Assembly: GCA_938016265.1 (NCBI GenBank)
Contig: CALLWB010000041.1
Span: 24,351 to 88,350, forward strand
Source of the DNA: an uncultured Saprospiraceae bacterium
GTDB lineage: Bacteria > Bacteroidota > Bacteroidia > Chitinophagales > Saprospiraceae
Length of the DNA: 64,000 nucleotides
Direction: 5' to 3'
The position numbers and the translations under genes are program-made. Under the pieces are notes generated by a model, which had not been told where the DNA came from, searched no databases, and saw only the letters and a program-made list of their open reading frames with translations. Shown piece after piece: positions 17,330 through 28,869 of this stretch. The number at the start of each line of letters is the position of its first letter. Within the stretch, counting starts at the first letter, position 1.

Positions 17330-17676
17330 ATGAATTTCGCATGCTGCTACAAAACCTTGATCTATCAGTCTCTTTAAAGCTCCCTGCACAATTCAAGTCC
17401 ATCTAAATAAGGAGTATTAGCATAATAATGCACATGCATTCCACAGATGCAAGACTCGTGAGTAAGGTAGTCGATTGAAGACTCTAACGAATCTAGTTTT
17501 GGAGACTACCTGCCCTCCTAGATCAAATACAGATAGAAAGATTTTACCGAATTGTTTTTTTATAAGAATAGATCCATAAGAGCGTTGCTTTGGCGCATAC
17601 ATAGTAAGATTGGCAGCATCTTGCTTTAGCAAAATTTTCACTTTTGCTTTATCGGTATCGCTCGAACTTGTTTATC
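17330..17676 (-). pseudogene. probable decayed T9SS sorting-domain remnant
   Basis: An open stretch (about 74 residues from a GTG at 17641, preceded in frame by further codons back to a TAA) includes SILIKKQFGKIFLSVFDLGG followed by QVVSKTRF. This resembles the core of a type A T9SS C-terminal domain (hydrophobic strand, then VFDLxGQxV). One frame over, the DNA continues as LESSIDYL, the next expected element. Where the conserved YPNP should be, the sequence reads YAPKQRSYG. No parent gene remains upstream. I read it as the frameshifted tail of a lost exported protein, but the similarity is modest. Confidence 0.35.
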
Positions 17677-17785
17677 CCATATACTTTTTAGTCTTTTAAT
17701 TCACTTCTTCGTAACTTACACACGAAAACCCAATCATTCATTTTCCAGAATACCTTTATAATTAAACCAATACCAAAAACCGATT

Positions 17786-18163
17786 ATGAAAAACTTAATA
17801 CTCTTCTTTGCTGTTCTTTTTATGCTTCCTGCTTGTGTTAATACCAGCCAGACAGTAGATGATAATGATTCCTACTCAAAATCTCCTTGTGAAGCAAGTC
17901 CTAAAGATCCAACACAAGTAGAATGGATGAATACCATCATCGCAAAAAGAGACGTAACAAAAGTGATTCGATATGACTACAACGACAAACCCGTTTATTT
18001 CTTTAAAGTAACCAAGTGCTGCGACTTCCAAAGCTACTTGCAAGATTGTGAAAATAATAGAATTTGTGTCGACGGAGGCATGACCGGAGGAGACTGCCAA
18101 GCAATCTTCCGACAATTAACCAACGAGACCACCATCTGGGAAATAGATTCCGCAGCAGAATAA
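17786..18163 (+). CDS. small cysteine-rich lipoprotein, DUF6970-like
   Basis: The 125-residue protein begins with a lipoprotein signal (MKNLILFFAVLFMLPAC, lipid-attachment Cys17). The mature part has VIRYDYNDKPVYFFKVTKCC, then DCENNRICVDGGMTGGDCQA. This order (a VYY/VYFF strand, a CC pair, then an N-x-x-C-x-DGGxTGxGDGxC-like loop) resembles the Bacteroidota DUF6970 lipoproteins, whose function is unknown. Six mature cysteines suggest disulphides in the periplasm or at the surface. It lies 108 bp before ruvB on the same strand; a functional link is not evident. Confidence 0.75.
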   Translation: MKNLILFFAVLFMLPACVNTSQTVDDNDSYSKSPCEASPKDPTQVEWMNTIIAKRDVTKVIRYDYNDKPVYFFKVTKCCDFQSYLQDCENNRICVDGGMTGGDCQAIFRQLTNETTIWEIDSAAE

Positions 18164-18271
18164 TCCAAAAAAGAACTTAAGTTAATCTGAAAATGGCACT
18201 TTGGGAACAAGTCCAGGTTTTATGAAAACATTCAAAAACCAAATACCCCCAATAACTTAACAACTACTTTT

Positions 18272-19297
18272 ATGCAAAGTCCTAATCTCGATCCTAGCGA
18301 CGAAAACTTCACACCAGAAGAAAAACTGATCGAACGAAGCTTGCGGCCACAAGCCCTCGAAGACTTTGCCGGACAACAAAAACTGGTCGAAAACCTCGAC
18401 ATTTTTATACGTGCAGCAAAAGGAAGAGACGAAGCCCTTGATCATGTGCTACTACACGGCCCGCCAGGACTAGGAAAAACAACCCTATCCCACATCATTG
18501 CCAATGAACTAGAGGCCGAACTAAAAATGACATCCGGTCCCGTCCTAGAAAAAGCTGGCGATTTGGCTGGGCTACTCACCAATTTAAGCGAAGGCGACGT
18601 GTTATTCATAGATGAAATTCATCGCCTGAATAATGTTGTAGAAGAATACCTGTACTCCGCCATGGAGGACTATCGAATCGATATTATGATCGACTCTGGC
18701 CCAAATGCAAGAAGTATACAGATATCTCTAGAACCGTTTACCCTAGTTGGCGCAACAACAAGAATGGGGCTCCTCACCGCCCCAATGCGTGCTCGATTTG
18801 GAATAAATTGCCACCTGGATTATTACGACATCCAAACCCTCCTTCATATTGTAAAACGATCAGCAAAAATACTAGGAGTAGAGATCAGCAACGACGGAGC
18901 AAGAGAAATCGCCCGCCGTAGCAGAGGAACTCCAAGAATCGCCAATGCCCTACTAAGAAGAATCCGAGATTTTGCACAAATAAAAGGAAATGGGACGATC
19001 GATCTCGAAATCGCAAAGTTTGGCCTCGCCGCACTCAATGTAGACGAAAGTGGACTGGACGAAATGGACAATCGAATCCTATCTACCATCATCCTGAAAT
19101 TCAAAGGAGGACCAGTAGGCTTAACGACAATTGCCACCGCTGTCAGTGAAGAAGCTGGGACAATTGAAGAAGTACACGAACCATTCTTGATCCAGGAAGG
19201 CTACATCCAGCGCACACCAAGAGGACGAGAAGCAACAGAGCGCGCGTACAGACACCTTGATATCGTACCCCCAGCACAAAGTGGAACGCTTTTCTAG
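18272..19297 (+). CDS. ruvB: Holliday junction branch migration helicase RuvB
   Basis: RuvB is the hexameric AAA+ motor that, with RuvA, moves Holliday junctions in recombination repair. The 341 residues show [11 protein letters not shown], Walker A GPPGLGKT (63-70), Walker [10 protein letters not shown] (112-120), sensor 1 [20 protein letters not shown] with the arginine finger, and the C-terminal winged helix ending [20 protein letters not shown]. Length and start are normal. The adjacent genes are unrelated, as is usual for ruvB in this phylum. Confidence 0.98.
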   Translation: MQSPNLDPSDENFTPEEKLIERSLRPQALEDFAGQQKLVENLDIFIRAAKGRDEALDHVLLHGPPGLGKTTLSHIIANELEAELKMTSGPVLEKAGDLAGLLTNLSEGDVLFIDEIHRLNNVVEEYLYSAMEDYRIDIMIDSGPNARSIQISLEPFTLVGATTRMGLLTAPMRARFGINCHLDYYDIQTLLHIVKRSAKILGVEISNDGAREIARRSRGTPRIANALLRRIRDFAQIKGNGTIDLEIAKFGLAALNVDESGLDEMDNRILSTIILKFKGGPVGLTTIATAVSEEAGTIEEVHEPFLIQEGYIQRTPRGREATERAYRHLDIVPPAQSGTLF

Positions 19298-19468
19298 CAC
19301 CTCTTCACCAAAAATGACACCCGGAAAATTCAAATATGATTGAAAAATCAAACAACAGTCCTCCGAAAACCGTAATTTTGAAGCTGCCTTCAAAATTAAT
19401 TTGACTTTTACACGTTTAATAAGGTAATTCCGAAACAAAACGACGGTTTTCCGTTTAAAGAATACTAA

Positions 19469-20929
19469 ATGAATCTTTTCTTAAAATATACCTTTTGGGT
19501 GTTTTTATTTATAACACTCGCGTTTTCTTCTTGTAGGAAAAATGTGATTACTACAGATATGAATGATAAATTATCATTCTCTGCAGATACCCTAAAGTTT
19601 GATACCGTGTTTACAGCAAGGGGCTCTGCTACCAGAGAATTCAAGGTGTACAATCCACACAACAATCCAATCATCATTTCTAAAATCGGCCTAGGAGGAG
19701 GAGGCAATTCTCCTTATCGCCTAAATGTAGACGGAGTAGCAGCATCTTCGCATACCGACGTCAGAATAGAAGCAAATGACAGTATTTATGTATTCACCGA
19801 AGTGACCATCGATCCTAATATTGGTAATATTCCTTTTATCGTAAAGGATTCAGTTCTTTTTGAAACCAACGGAAATCCGCAACAGGTGAATTTGGAGGCT
19901 TTTGGCCAGGATGCAAACTATGTAGGAACGACAGGAGAACTTTCAATACTCACCTGCGGAGGAGGTACTCGTGTTTGGAATGACCCAAAGCCTTATGTGG
20001 TACTGGGATTTTTATTAGTAGATAGTTGCGGGTTGATTATTGAAGCAGGTACACGTGTTCACTTTCAAGGGGGAACTGTTTTTGCACAGGGAGGAAGACT
20101 GCCAAGTGGTTTACTCTATGTGACTAGCAATGGTTATCTCGACGTCCGCGGACAATTGAACAACCCCGTTCGCTTTCTAACAGACCGAATCGAACCAGAA
20201 TTTGAAGACGTTCCCGGCCAATGGGGAGGAATTATCCTTGACAAAGGAAGTACAGGCAATGTTTTTGACTATGCAGAAATCAGAAATTCTAATGTCGGCA
20301 TCCTAGTAGATTCCGCAGCTGATTTAACAATAAGTAATTCAATAATTTACGAAGCAACCAACTCTGGTTTGCTAGGTATCCATTCTCAAATAACAGCCTC
20401 CAATTGCCTGATTTATGATGTTGGTCAAAACAATGTACAGCTGGTATATGGGGGAACGCACAAATTTTACAATTGTACGTTTGCCAACTTTGCAACTAAT
20501 CCATTTATAAGTCATCAGGAAATGGTGGTCCTTGTCAATAACTTTTTTGTAGTAGAATACGAAAACGGCAGCCGCGAAGTTTTTGAGAATGATGCGAACG
20601 TCCTTTTTGAAAACTGTATTGTCTATGGTAGTCGTTCGGATGAGGTCGCGCTCTACAAATTGGATGACGCTATGGCAGATTTAAACTTTACGTTTGATCA
20701 TTGTTTGATAAAGGCGGATACATTAAATACCAGTACTTCTGCCTTCATTAATCCAGTGTTTGATGATCCGTTGTTTGTAGATGAAGGCGATTATGACTAT
20801 CGGTTGGACACGATGATCTCTCCGGCGATTGATGCTGGTAGAACACCAAGTATCTCACTGCCTGTTGATCTTGATGGAAATTCCCGAGTAGGAGACACCG
20901 ACATTGGTGCCTATGAATTTCAATTTTAA
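19469..20929 (+). CDS. right-handed beta-helix lipoprotein (choice-of-anchor Q type)
   Basis: This 486-residue lipoprotein (lipobox LAFSSC, Cys22) has an N-terminal Ig-like part (FDTVFTARGSATREFKVYN, about 45-150). A right-handed parallel beta-helix follows from about residue 200 to 420, with repeats such as GNVFDYAEIRNSNVGILVDS and SNSIIYEATNSGLLGI. The end DLDGNSRVGDTDIGAYEFQF is the signature closing segment of choice-of-anchor Q proteins. No catalytic set of a polysaccharide lyase is apparent, so a surface structural or glycan-binding role is possible. It has no obvious operon partner. Confidence 0.82.
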   Translation: MNLFLKYTFWVFLFITLAFSSCRKNVITTDMNDKLSFSADTLKFDTVFTARGSATREFKVYNPHNNPIIISKIGLGGGGNSPYRLNVDGVAASSHTDVRIEANDSIYVFTEVTIDPNIGNIPFIVKDSVLFETNGNPQQVNLEAFGQDANYVGTTGELSILTCGGGTRVWNDPKPYVVLGFLLVDSCGLIIEAGTRVHFQGGTVFAQGGRLPSGLLYVTSNGYLDVRGQLNNPVRFLTDRIEPEFEDVPGQWGGIILDKGSTGNVFDYAEIRNSNVGILVDSAADLTISNSIIYEATNSGLLGIHSQITASNCLIYDVGQNNVQLVYGGTHKFYNCTFANFATNPFISHQEMVVLVNNFFVVEYENGSREVFENDANVLFENCIVYGSRSDEVALYKLDDAMADLNFTFDHCLIKADTLNTSTSAFINPVFDDPLFVDEGDYDYRLDTMISPAIDAGRTPSISLPVDLDGNSRVGDTDIGAYEFQF

Positions 20930-20950
20930 CCATCCCAATTATAACTTCAT

Positions 20951-22465
<1,515 letters not shown>

Positions 22466-22513
22466 TCTTTTTTTACCTGTTTGTTGTAATAGTTGCGAAT
22501 TCTAATCTATCCT

Positions 22514-23422
22514 CTAAACAAGATTCCAATTTGAATATCCGAAGAGGGTTTTACTCTCAAAAAATGTGTTTTCAACATAGCTAAGTGCTCTGTATTTCAG
22601 GCGTTCGTGCTTGAATAACTCGCGGTCTAGCGTGTGGGTATTTCCTTGGTTGAGCTGGTCGGTCCAACTCATTTCTGTTCTCCAGGTGTCTAGTACTTTT
22701 GGATGGGAGTCTTCAAATCTTGGTAGTCGGCCGAGCGCTCCATAGTCAAAAGTGGTGCTTCTTTTCTCAAAGGTATTTTGTGCCTTAGATTTCCCCCACC
22801 AAAGCGCAAACTGTTCTTTCTTTTTTGCTTGCATAATACCAGGAGGGCGCACCCATCCATAATGGTGAATGTGGGCCTGTAGCTTTTTAACATTCAACTT
22901 ATTATTGTTTGCCAATCGGAAAGACTGGGCGTCTTTGTGCGAGCGAATCCCCATCTTGTTTCTAACCAGCCGAATCTCCTGACGATACCAGGCGTGGGAG
23001 TTTAGCACATGGTCATAGTCTCCCCAAAAATGATGGTAGTTGAATAAAAATCCATGAATGGAAGGGTCGTTCAAATATTTTTGACAAACATGCAAAATCT
23101 CCTCCTCGTCTTTTTCGTGTGCTACTTCATCTGCTTGCAAATAATAGCACCAATCCCCCGTACATTGATCAAGCGCAAAATTTGTTTCTTCACGGAGCAC
23201 TAAGCCACTTTTAAATTTTTCAGCGTCCCATTCTCGATCAAAAATTTTTATTTTATTAGAGTTAATCGATTCAATGATTTCTCGTGTTCGGTCGGTAGGA
23301 TCGCCGACACCCAATGCCACCACAAATTCGTCGACAAACGGCAAAATTGAAAGGATCGATTCCTTAATAGGAAAATAATACTTTTCGGCATTTCTAACGA
23401 TGGTAAACCCACTAATTTTCAT
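22514..23422 (-). CDS. family 2 glycosyltransferase
   Basis: The 302-residue soluble protein starts with the GT-A fold signature: ISGFTIVRNAEKYYFPIKES, then VDEFVVALGVGDPTDRTREI. The acidic motif YYLQADEVAHEKDE at about 117-130 fills the DxD position. A C-terminal part has several Trp and His residues but no membrane segment. The donor and acceptor are unknown; GT2 enzymes of this WaaE-like type often add sugars to cell-surface glycans. It lies 6 bp before the GH3/beta-lactamase fusion stop region on the same strand, so it is probably co-transcribed with that gene. Confidence 0.85.
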   Translation of the reverse strand: MKISGFTIVRNAEKYYFPIKESILSILPFVDEFVVALGVGDPTDRTREIIESINSNKIKIFDREWDAEKFKSGLVLREETNFALDQCTGDWCYYLQADEVAHEKDEEEILHVCQKYLNDPSIHGFLFNYHHFWGDYDHVLNSHAWYRQEIRLVRNKMGIRSHKDAQSFRLANNNKLNVKKLQAHIHHYGWVRPPGIMQAKKKEQFALWWGKSKAQNTFEKRSTTFDYGALGRLPRFEDSHPKVLDTWRTEMSWTDQLNQGNTHTLDRELFKHERLKYRALSYVENTFFESKTLFGYSNWNLV

Positions 23423-23428
23423 TGTCTG

Positions 23429-26400
23429 CTAGGTTTCTGGGGGATCTTCGATTTCTTCCTCTACCTTTTTGGGAGGAATGATAGCGTCGTAAATAGCATC
23501 ATGTATTCGAAGTCGGATGTCCTTTTTGTTTAACTTCCAATTGTTCATGCGGGGGTAAGTTCGATTAGAAATAAAGATAAAAATCAAATCGTTGTCAGGG
23601 TCCGCCCAAACACCAACGCCAGTAAATCCGGTATGTCCGAAAGTGTTGTCAGAAGATTTTACTGCGATATTAGGATCTTTTGCTCTATTGGATTCTTTCA
23701 TATCAAAACCAACCGCTCTTCGTGTGGAGCCTTTGTGTCTTGTGGTAAACTGCTTGATCGTTTCTGGTTTGAGGTAATTAATACCTCCATATTTACCATC
23801 GTTGAGCAGCATTTGCATGACAATCGCCAAATCATTTGAGTTTCCAAACAAGCCAGCATGACCGCTCACACCACCAAGCATGGCTGCTCCCATATCGTGC
23901 ACATGCCCAACCAAAATCTGATGTCGAAAGTAAGTATCTTTTTCAGAAGGGACAATCCTCGATTTTGGAAATTTATCCAAGGGCAAATAAGTAAGTGTTT
24001 GCAATCCTAAAGGCGCATAAAACTCCTCATTTATATAGCTTTGGATTGGCTTTTCTGCATTGATCTCTATCATTCTTTTAAGCATGTAAAAGCCTAAATC
24101 TGAATAGCGATAGTTTTTGTTTTTTCGAAGATCAGATCGATAAATTCTATTCCAAATAGTGTCTCTATACCCTGAATCGATATACAGATTGTTTGCTACT
24201 TGGACAGAAAACTTGTCTTTTTTTGAGGTGCTATAAATTGATTTTTTAGGTCGTTTATATTTTCTTGTAATGGTTTCTTCATAAAAAGGAATCCAGGATT
24301 TGAGGCCTGCGTGATGGGCCATGATGTCCTTGATCAGCATGTTTTCTTTATTGGTCCCTTTTGCCTTTTTGAAATATTGACCAAGTGGTTTAGTGACGTC
24401 TAGTTTGTTTTGCTCTTGCAACTTCATGACGGAAAGTGTGGTTGCTGCAATTTTTGTGACGGAGGCCAAGTCGTAGATATCGCTATTCTTCACCTTTGTC
24501 CTTGGGAGGTAGGAGTGATGGCCAAAGCTTTTTTGATAGATCACTTTACCATTTTTGGCGACTAGGATTTGGCAACCTGGAGTTGCTTTTATGCGAACGG
24601 CTTCCTTTGCAATTTTGTCTACTTCTTTCAATTTTTCGGCGTCCATTCCTGCAAACTCTGGCGTGGTGTAAATCAACCGGTGGAGGTTTTTGGTGTCTAC
24701 TCCATCTCCAAACTTACTACGTGGGCCAGCGGTGACCGGAAGTCTGCCGTTGGTAGCAATCGCTCCGAAAAGAGCTTGTGCAGCTTTAGCTTGGGTGGTT
24801 TCATCATCATTGTAGGCAACCATTGCATAATCCAATTCTTCAAAATACTTTAGGCTGTACGGTGTTCCCAAAACAACCAAAATTACTTTCGTCTCCTTGT
24901 TTAATTTATTGATAAAATTGCGTGCAGACGTCGATATTCCATAGTTTTTGGAGGATCTTGAACTCATGTCATGCAAACTAACAATGACGGTACTTTTTTT
25001 CTTTAGTTTTTTGATCAATGCGGCGCTATTGCTTACGTCCTTACCGAAATTTGAAAATTCAAATTTTGCATATTTTCCCAGGTGTTCTTGGAAAGTTGTC
25101 ATTTTTGAAGCGCCAATAGCCACCGAAGCAAAAGACATCGAATCCAACCGAACAAATGGCAACAGACCTCCTGGATTTCGGACTACGGTAATCGAATTTT
25201 CTATCAACTTTTCATTCAGCTTTCTCGACTCCAACGAATTCAGATCCGCCACTAAGTTTTCCGTCTCTACCGGCATTAGCTCGTCCAATTTAAGACGATG
25301 TTTAGCCCGCAATATTTTTTTGACCTTTAGGTCCAGATCTTCCTGGCGGAGTTCTCCATTTTCTATTGCTTTTGCAACTGCTTTTACTGTCCCGGCAACA
25401 CTTTGTGGCAATAACAAAACATCATTCCCTGCTTTCAGCGCCTGTACTTCTGCCCGTCCGTTATTGTAAAATTTAGAAACGCCTTTCATATCAAGACCAT
25501 CGGTAAACAACAACCCTGAATAGCCAAATTTCTCCTTCAGCAATCCTGTTACAATCTTAGGAGAAAGAGAGGACGCAAGGTTTGCTGTGCTGTCCAACGA
25601 TGGTATAGAAAGGTGGCCCATCATCATGCTTTGAATGCCGTTTTGTGCTAGTATTTTGAATGGGTAAAACTCCACACTGTCCAAACGCGCATAGTCATGC
25701 GGTATAACCGGGAGGTCAAAATGAGAATCGACGTTTGTATCCCCGTGGCCAGGGAAGTGCTTTGCGCAAGCCATTACCCCGTGATCCTGCATTCCTCGAG
25801 CATACATATAACTTTTGGCAGTTACGTTGTATCGATCTTCTCCAAAAGAGCGAGTATTGATGACCGGATTGTCTGGATTATTGTTGATGTCAACGACAGG
25901 CGCAAAATTGAGATGGACCCCCAGTCTCCGGCAATGCCTGGCTACTTCCTTCCCCATTTCATAGATCAACTTGTTGTTTTTTATCGCTCCAAGCGTGAGT
26001 TGCTTTGGAAAGCTGATCGTGTGGCCCTTCAATCTCATCCCTAATCCCCATTCTGCGTCCATTGCTATCATCAGGGGGATTTTTGCTTTAGACTGAAATT
26101 TATTGGTCAACTCTGCTTGTTTGTCAGGATGGCCTTGGAAAAAGATGACTCCGCCGACGTGGTATTTTTCGATGTACTCATTGATGACTCTTTCGTGCCC
26201 AGCATCTTTGTTGGAATAGGCTCTGACCATCATCAATTGGCCGATTTTCTCTTCCTGTGTCATGCTTTGATACAAGGAGTCGACCCATACTTGCTGGATG
26301 GCCGTACGGATGTTTGCTTTCTGGTCCTCTTCAGAAGTTTTGTCAAACTTTACAGGAACATTAAACAAGGTAAGAATAAGCGCCAGGATCCCTGGAGCCC

Positions 26401-26470
26401 TCCAACTCTTTGGAAATTTATTTAATATTTTTGAAATTGTATTCACGATTTTATCCGGTTTCCTCATCAA
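23429..26470 (-). CDS. GH3 (NagZ-type) glycosidase fused to a class C beta-lactamase-like serine hydrolase
   Basis: The protein has 1013 residues with a hydrophobic segment near the N-terminus (about 25-40). The GH3 part carries AKHFPGHGDTNVDSHFDLPV (about residue 236), the NagZ motif with its Asp-His acid/base pair, and LLFTDGLDMKGV with the nucleophile Asp. A GH3 C-terminal alpha/beta domain follows to about 600. The last 400 residues are a serine beta-lactamase/DD-peptidase fold with SVTK (SxxK, about 672), YSD (YxN-like) and HTG. Both activities suit peptidoglycan: beta-N-acetylglucosaminidase plus peptidase or esterase. The fusion is known in Bacteroidota. All key residues look intact. 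Confidence 0.9.
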   Translation of the reverse strand: MMRKPDKIVNTISKILNKFPKSWRAPGILALILTLFNVPVKFDKTSEEDQKANIRTAIQQVWVDSLYQSMTQEEKIGQLMMVRAYSNKDAGHERVINEYIEKYHVGGVIFFQGHPDKQAELTNKFQSKAKIPLMIAMDAEWGLGMRLKGHTISFPKQLTLGAIKNNKLIYEMGKEVARHCRRLGVHLNFAPVVDINNNPDNPVINTRSFGEDRYNVTAKSYMYARGMQDHGVMACAKHFPGHGDTNVDSHFDLPVIPHDYARLDSVEFYPFKILAQNGIQSMMMGHLSIPSLDSTANLASSLSPKIVTGLLKEKFGYSGLLFTDGLDMKGVSKFYNNGRAEVQALKAGNDVLLLPQSVAGTVKAVAKAIENGELRQEDLDLKVKKILRAKHRLKLDELMPVETENLVADLNSLESRKLNEKLIENSITVVRNPGGLLPFVRLDSMSFASVAIGASKMTTFQEHLGKYAKFEFSNFGKDVSNSAALIKKLKKKSTVIVSLHDMSSRSSKNYGISTSARNFINKLNKETKVILVVLGTPYSLKYFEELDYAMVAYNDDETTQAKAAQALFGAIATNGRLPVTAGPRSKFGDGVDTKNLHRLIYTTPEFAGMDAEKLKEVDKIAKEAVRIKATPGCQILVAKNGKVIYQKSFGHHSYLPRTKVKNSDIYDLASVTKIAATTLSVMKLQEQNKLDVTKPLGQYFKKAKGTNKENMLIKDIMAHHAGLKSWIPFYEETITRKYKRPKKSIYSTSKKDKFSVQVANNLYIDSGYRDTIWNRIYRSDLRKNKNYRYSDLGFYMLKRMIEINAEKPIQSYINEEFYAPLGLQTLTYLPLDKFPKSRIVPSEKDTYFRHQILVGHVHDMGAAMLGGVSGHAGLFGNSNDLAIVMQMLLNDGKYGGINYLKPETIKQFTTRHKGSTRRAVGFDMKESNRAKDPNIAVKSSDNTFGHTGFTGVGVWADPDNDLIFIFISNRTYPRMNNWKLNKKDIRLRIHDAIYDAIIPPKKVEEEIEDPPET

Positions 26471-26493
26471 CTATCACTAAAAATCAGGCCGTT

Positions 26494-28677
26494 TTACTGG
26501 CCAAGGGTTGGATCCATTTGTATTGCCTTCTGTCTAAGTTCTCCTGCTTTCTGTTTATTCCCCAATTGATCATAAAACGCACCTAAGTTAAAATATAGAT
26601 TGGCATTATCAGGTTGTTTTGTGATTAGTTCATTAAATAGTTTGATCGCGTCATTCAGTTTTCCTGTAGATGCGTAACAAAGTCCCATCAAACGGTAGGT
26701 TTCGTCATTTTCTGTGTCAATTTCCTGCGATTTTTTTAGCATGCCGAGAGCGTCGTCAAACCTGCCCATTCGTTCTCCATAAAATTTCCCCCACTCACGA
26801 TAGGTGGTGGCCATTTGTTTTTTTACTGGTTCTTGCTCTCTGGTTACTGTAAGCAGCCGTTCAAAATTTTTGATAGATTTTTGGAAGTAGGTAAGCGCGG
26901 TACTGTATCTGGCTTGTTGGTTTTTACTGCCGATATTGATGGCTGCATCTTTGTAAGTGATCCCCATATTGTTGAGTGCTTCCTTCGAATTTTCTTTGTA
27001 GGAAAGCGACTTTTCATAGAAGCCAAATGCCTTATCGTAATTTTGTAAATAGTTATTCGCGTTCCCTAGTTGTAGGTAGACGTTGGCATAGGTTGGATGA
27101 AGTCTTGCCGCCTCATTTAAGTGTTCGACCGATGTCGCGACGGTTTGTTTGAAGTCGTTGTTGATTTTTTCTTCCTGTGCTTTTCGTTGTGGAGATTTGG
27201 CTTTTGGTAGTTTTTTTAGGGCGGCATTTTTTACTTTCAGCGCCTCTGCAACGATCTCTCCGCCTACTGCATTTCTAAGTTTTGCGCTGTTCTTTGAGGT
27301 TTTGATGTCTGTGGTAAATAATTTGTAATTGCTTTCCCAGGCTTGATTTCGGTGGATGGTTTTTGCGCCAAACAACAAACAAACCACCCCCAAGACAGCT
27401 AACGGTATTTTTAGCTCTTGCAAGCTCAATGTTTCTTTTTTACTGAGCATCTTTCCGAGTTGGTAAAGCAGCACGCCCACTACAAATGCAAATCCGACAG
27501 ACGGCATGTACATAAACCGCTCAGACATGTTTGTCCCAATTGCAAACACGATGTTAGAAACAATGGAAAGGGTAATTATAAAAAATGAAATTCCGAATGC
27601 GATATAATTTTTCTTTCTAAGGTTTAATAAGGCAAAAACCACCATTCCAAGATACAACAATACAGAAAGTAGCACCTGCCAGCTCCCCCAGGACATTTTA
27701 GGTATATGATGAGGGTAATAGTCATGAGTCAAGACAATTGGTACAAAAAGTAGCTGAACATATTTGCCCAATGTGAAAATAATCGTTGCCATTTTAGTAC
27801 CTAAGCTCATTCCAACAAAAGGATTATTCATCAACTCCTGTGCCTCACTTCCCATATCAAATCCAAGTATTGACGTTCGAATAGCCAAAAACAAAATGGT
27901 ACTCGCTACTATTGGACTCATCAATTTTATTATCTCCCCAGTACCAGATTTCGTAAAGTAAAACAAGACTAAAGGAATAACCGCCAGGAAAGTAATTGTG
28001 TTCTCCTTGGCAAGCAAACCAAGGAAAAACAATACACCAGCCCCTATCAAATGTGTAGTTTTTCCCTCATGAAAGGCCCTCAACAAATAATAGGTTGCCC
28101 CCAGACTACCCAGAAGTGCAAGGATTTCATCCCGACCTTTTATGTTAGCCACCGCTTCAGTATGGATAGGATGCGCGATAAATATAAGCGTAGCCGAAAG
28201 CCCCAAAAACCAAGGAAAAATATCTTCTTTCTTTTCTTCGGGATTCAACATTTTCATAAACAGCAAATACAACAATATTCCAGTAAAGCCATAGAGTAGG
28301 ATGTTCACAAAATGCCCGATAAATGGAGATTCGCCAAAGAGTTGATACTCAAATGCAAACATAACCAAAGACAATGGACGATATCGTCCTCCTGCTACCA
28401 AATCCTTCTGTTGCCCGAAAAATCCAAAAAATGTATCTTTCGACAAGATACCTGGAATCCCTTTCAGCCCTTGCTTTGTAAAGTCATTATCATAAATAAC
28501 AATGGCATCATCCTGCGTGAAGCCATGAAACAGGGTGTTGGCATAGAGCAAAAAGCCAACCATAAAAATGATGATTAGGTGCATTTTTTTATTAAAAAGA
28601 AAGGATCGATTGTTTGCCTGATTCGTTTTGCTGGCAACTCTTTTTTGTTTTTTCTTTACTTTTTTTTGCTTAGCCAC
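26494..28677 (-). CDS. polytopic membrane protein with C-terminal TPR repeats (TMTC/GT39-like)
   Basis: The 727-residue protein has a very basic N-terminal tail (MAKQKKVKKKQKRVASK), then about ten membrane segments (30-430). The first loop carries FTQDDAIVIYDN, an Asp-Asp pair in the place of the catalytic acid residues of C-type/PMT-like glycosyltransferases, and HPIHTEAVANIKGRDEI follows. The rest (about 500-727) contains TPR units (ANVYLQLGNANNYLQNYDKA, DETYRLMGLCYASTGKLNDA, ANLYFNLGAFYDQLGNKQKA). This layout is that of TMTC-type O-mannosyltransferases. Activity is inferred. It lies 23 bp upstream of the GH3 fusion in the same direction. Confidence 0.8.
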   Translation of the reverse strand: MAKQKKVKKKQKRVASKTNQANNRSFLFNKKMHLIIIFMVGFLLYANTLFHGFTQDDAIVIYDNDFTKQGLKGIPGILSKDTFFGFFGQQKDLVAGGRYRPLSLVMFAFEYQLFGESPFIGHFVNILLYGFTGILLYLLFMKMLNPEEKKEDIFPWFLGLSATLIFIAHPIHTEAVANIKGRDEILALLGSLGATYYLLRAFHEGKTTHLIGAGVLFFLGLLAKENTITFLAVIPLVLFYFTKSGTGEIIKLMSPIVASTILFLAIRTSILGFDMGSEAQELMNNPFVGMSLGTKMATIIFTLGKYVQLLFVPIVLTHDYYPHHIPKMSWGSWQVLLSVLLYLGMVVFALLNLRKKNYIAFGISFFIITLSIVSNIVFAIGTNMSERFMYMPSVGFAFVVGVLLYQLGKMLSKKETLSLQELKIPLAVLGVVCLLFGAKTIHRNQAWESNYKLFTTDIKTSKNSAKLRNAVGGEIVAEALKVKNAALKKLPKAKSPQRKAQEEKINNDFKQTVATSVEHLNEAARLHPTYANVYLQLGNANNYLQNYDKAFGFYEKSLSYKENSKEALNNMGITYKDAAINIGSKNQQARYSTALTYFQKSIKNFERLLTVTREQEPVKKQMATTYREWGKFYGERMGRFDDALGMLKKSQEIDTENDETYRLMGLCYASTGKLNDAIKLFNELITKQPDNANLYFNLGAFYDQLGNKQKAGELRQKAIQMDPTLGQ

Positions 28678-28798
28678 TTGATTCTTGGTTTGTAACGAAA
28701 GTATTTAATTTTTGCAGAAAATTAGAATAAAATGAATGTCAATATGATTTTTCCGCTTTTCTGTCTGTTTAATGAGGTGCTTTAAGACGAAATTCCAT

Positions 28799-28834
28799 AA
28801 AAAAAGCGACTACCTTTTTCAAGATAGTCGCTTC
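28799..28834 (-). terminator. terminator of the giant surface protein gene
   Basis: On the minus strand GCGACTA and TAGTCGC pair around a 12-nt loop and run into T7, about 35 bp after the stop codon. Confidence 0.87.
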
Positions 28835-28869
28835 ACAAATTATGTTATCAAATTCTTCCGAAAATCGGA

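Noticed and set aside
17271..17360. Possible tmRNA (ssrA) 5' end: GGATTCGAC at the right distance from a 7-bp acceptor-like stretch, and a vaguely tag-like AATTTCGCATGCTGC
   Set aside because: The 5' end lacks the usual GGGG, the tag is out of frame and too close, and no 3' T-arm end follows within 400 bp; the tRNA 3'-end reading fits better.
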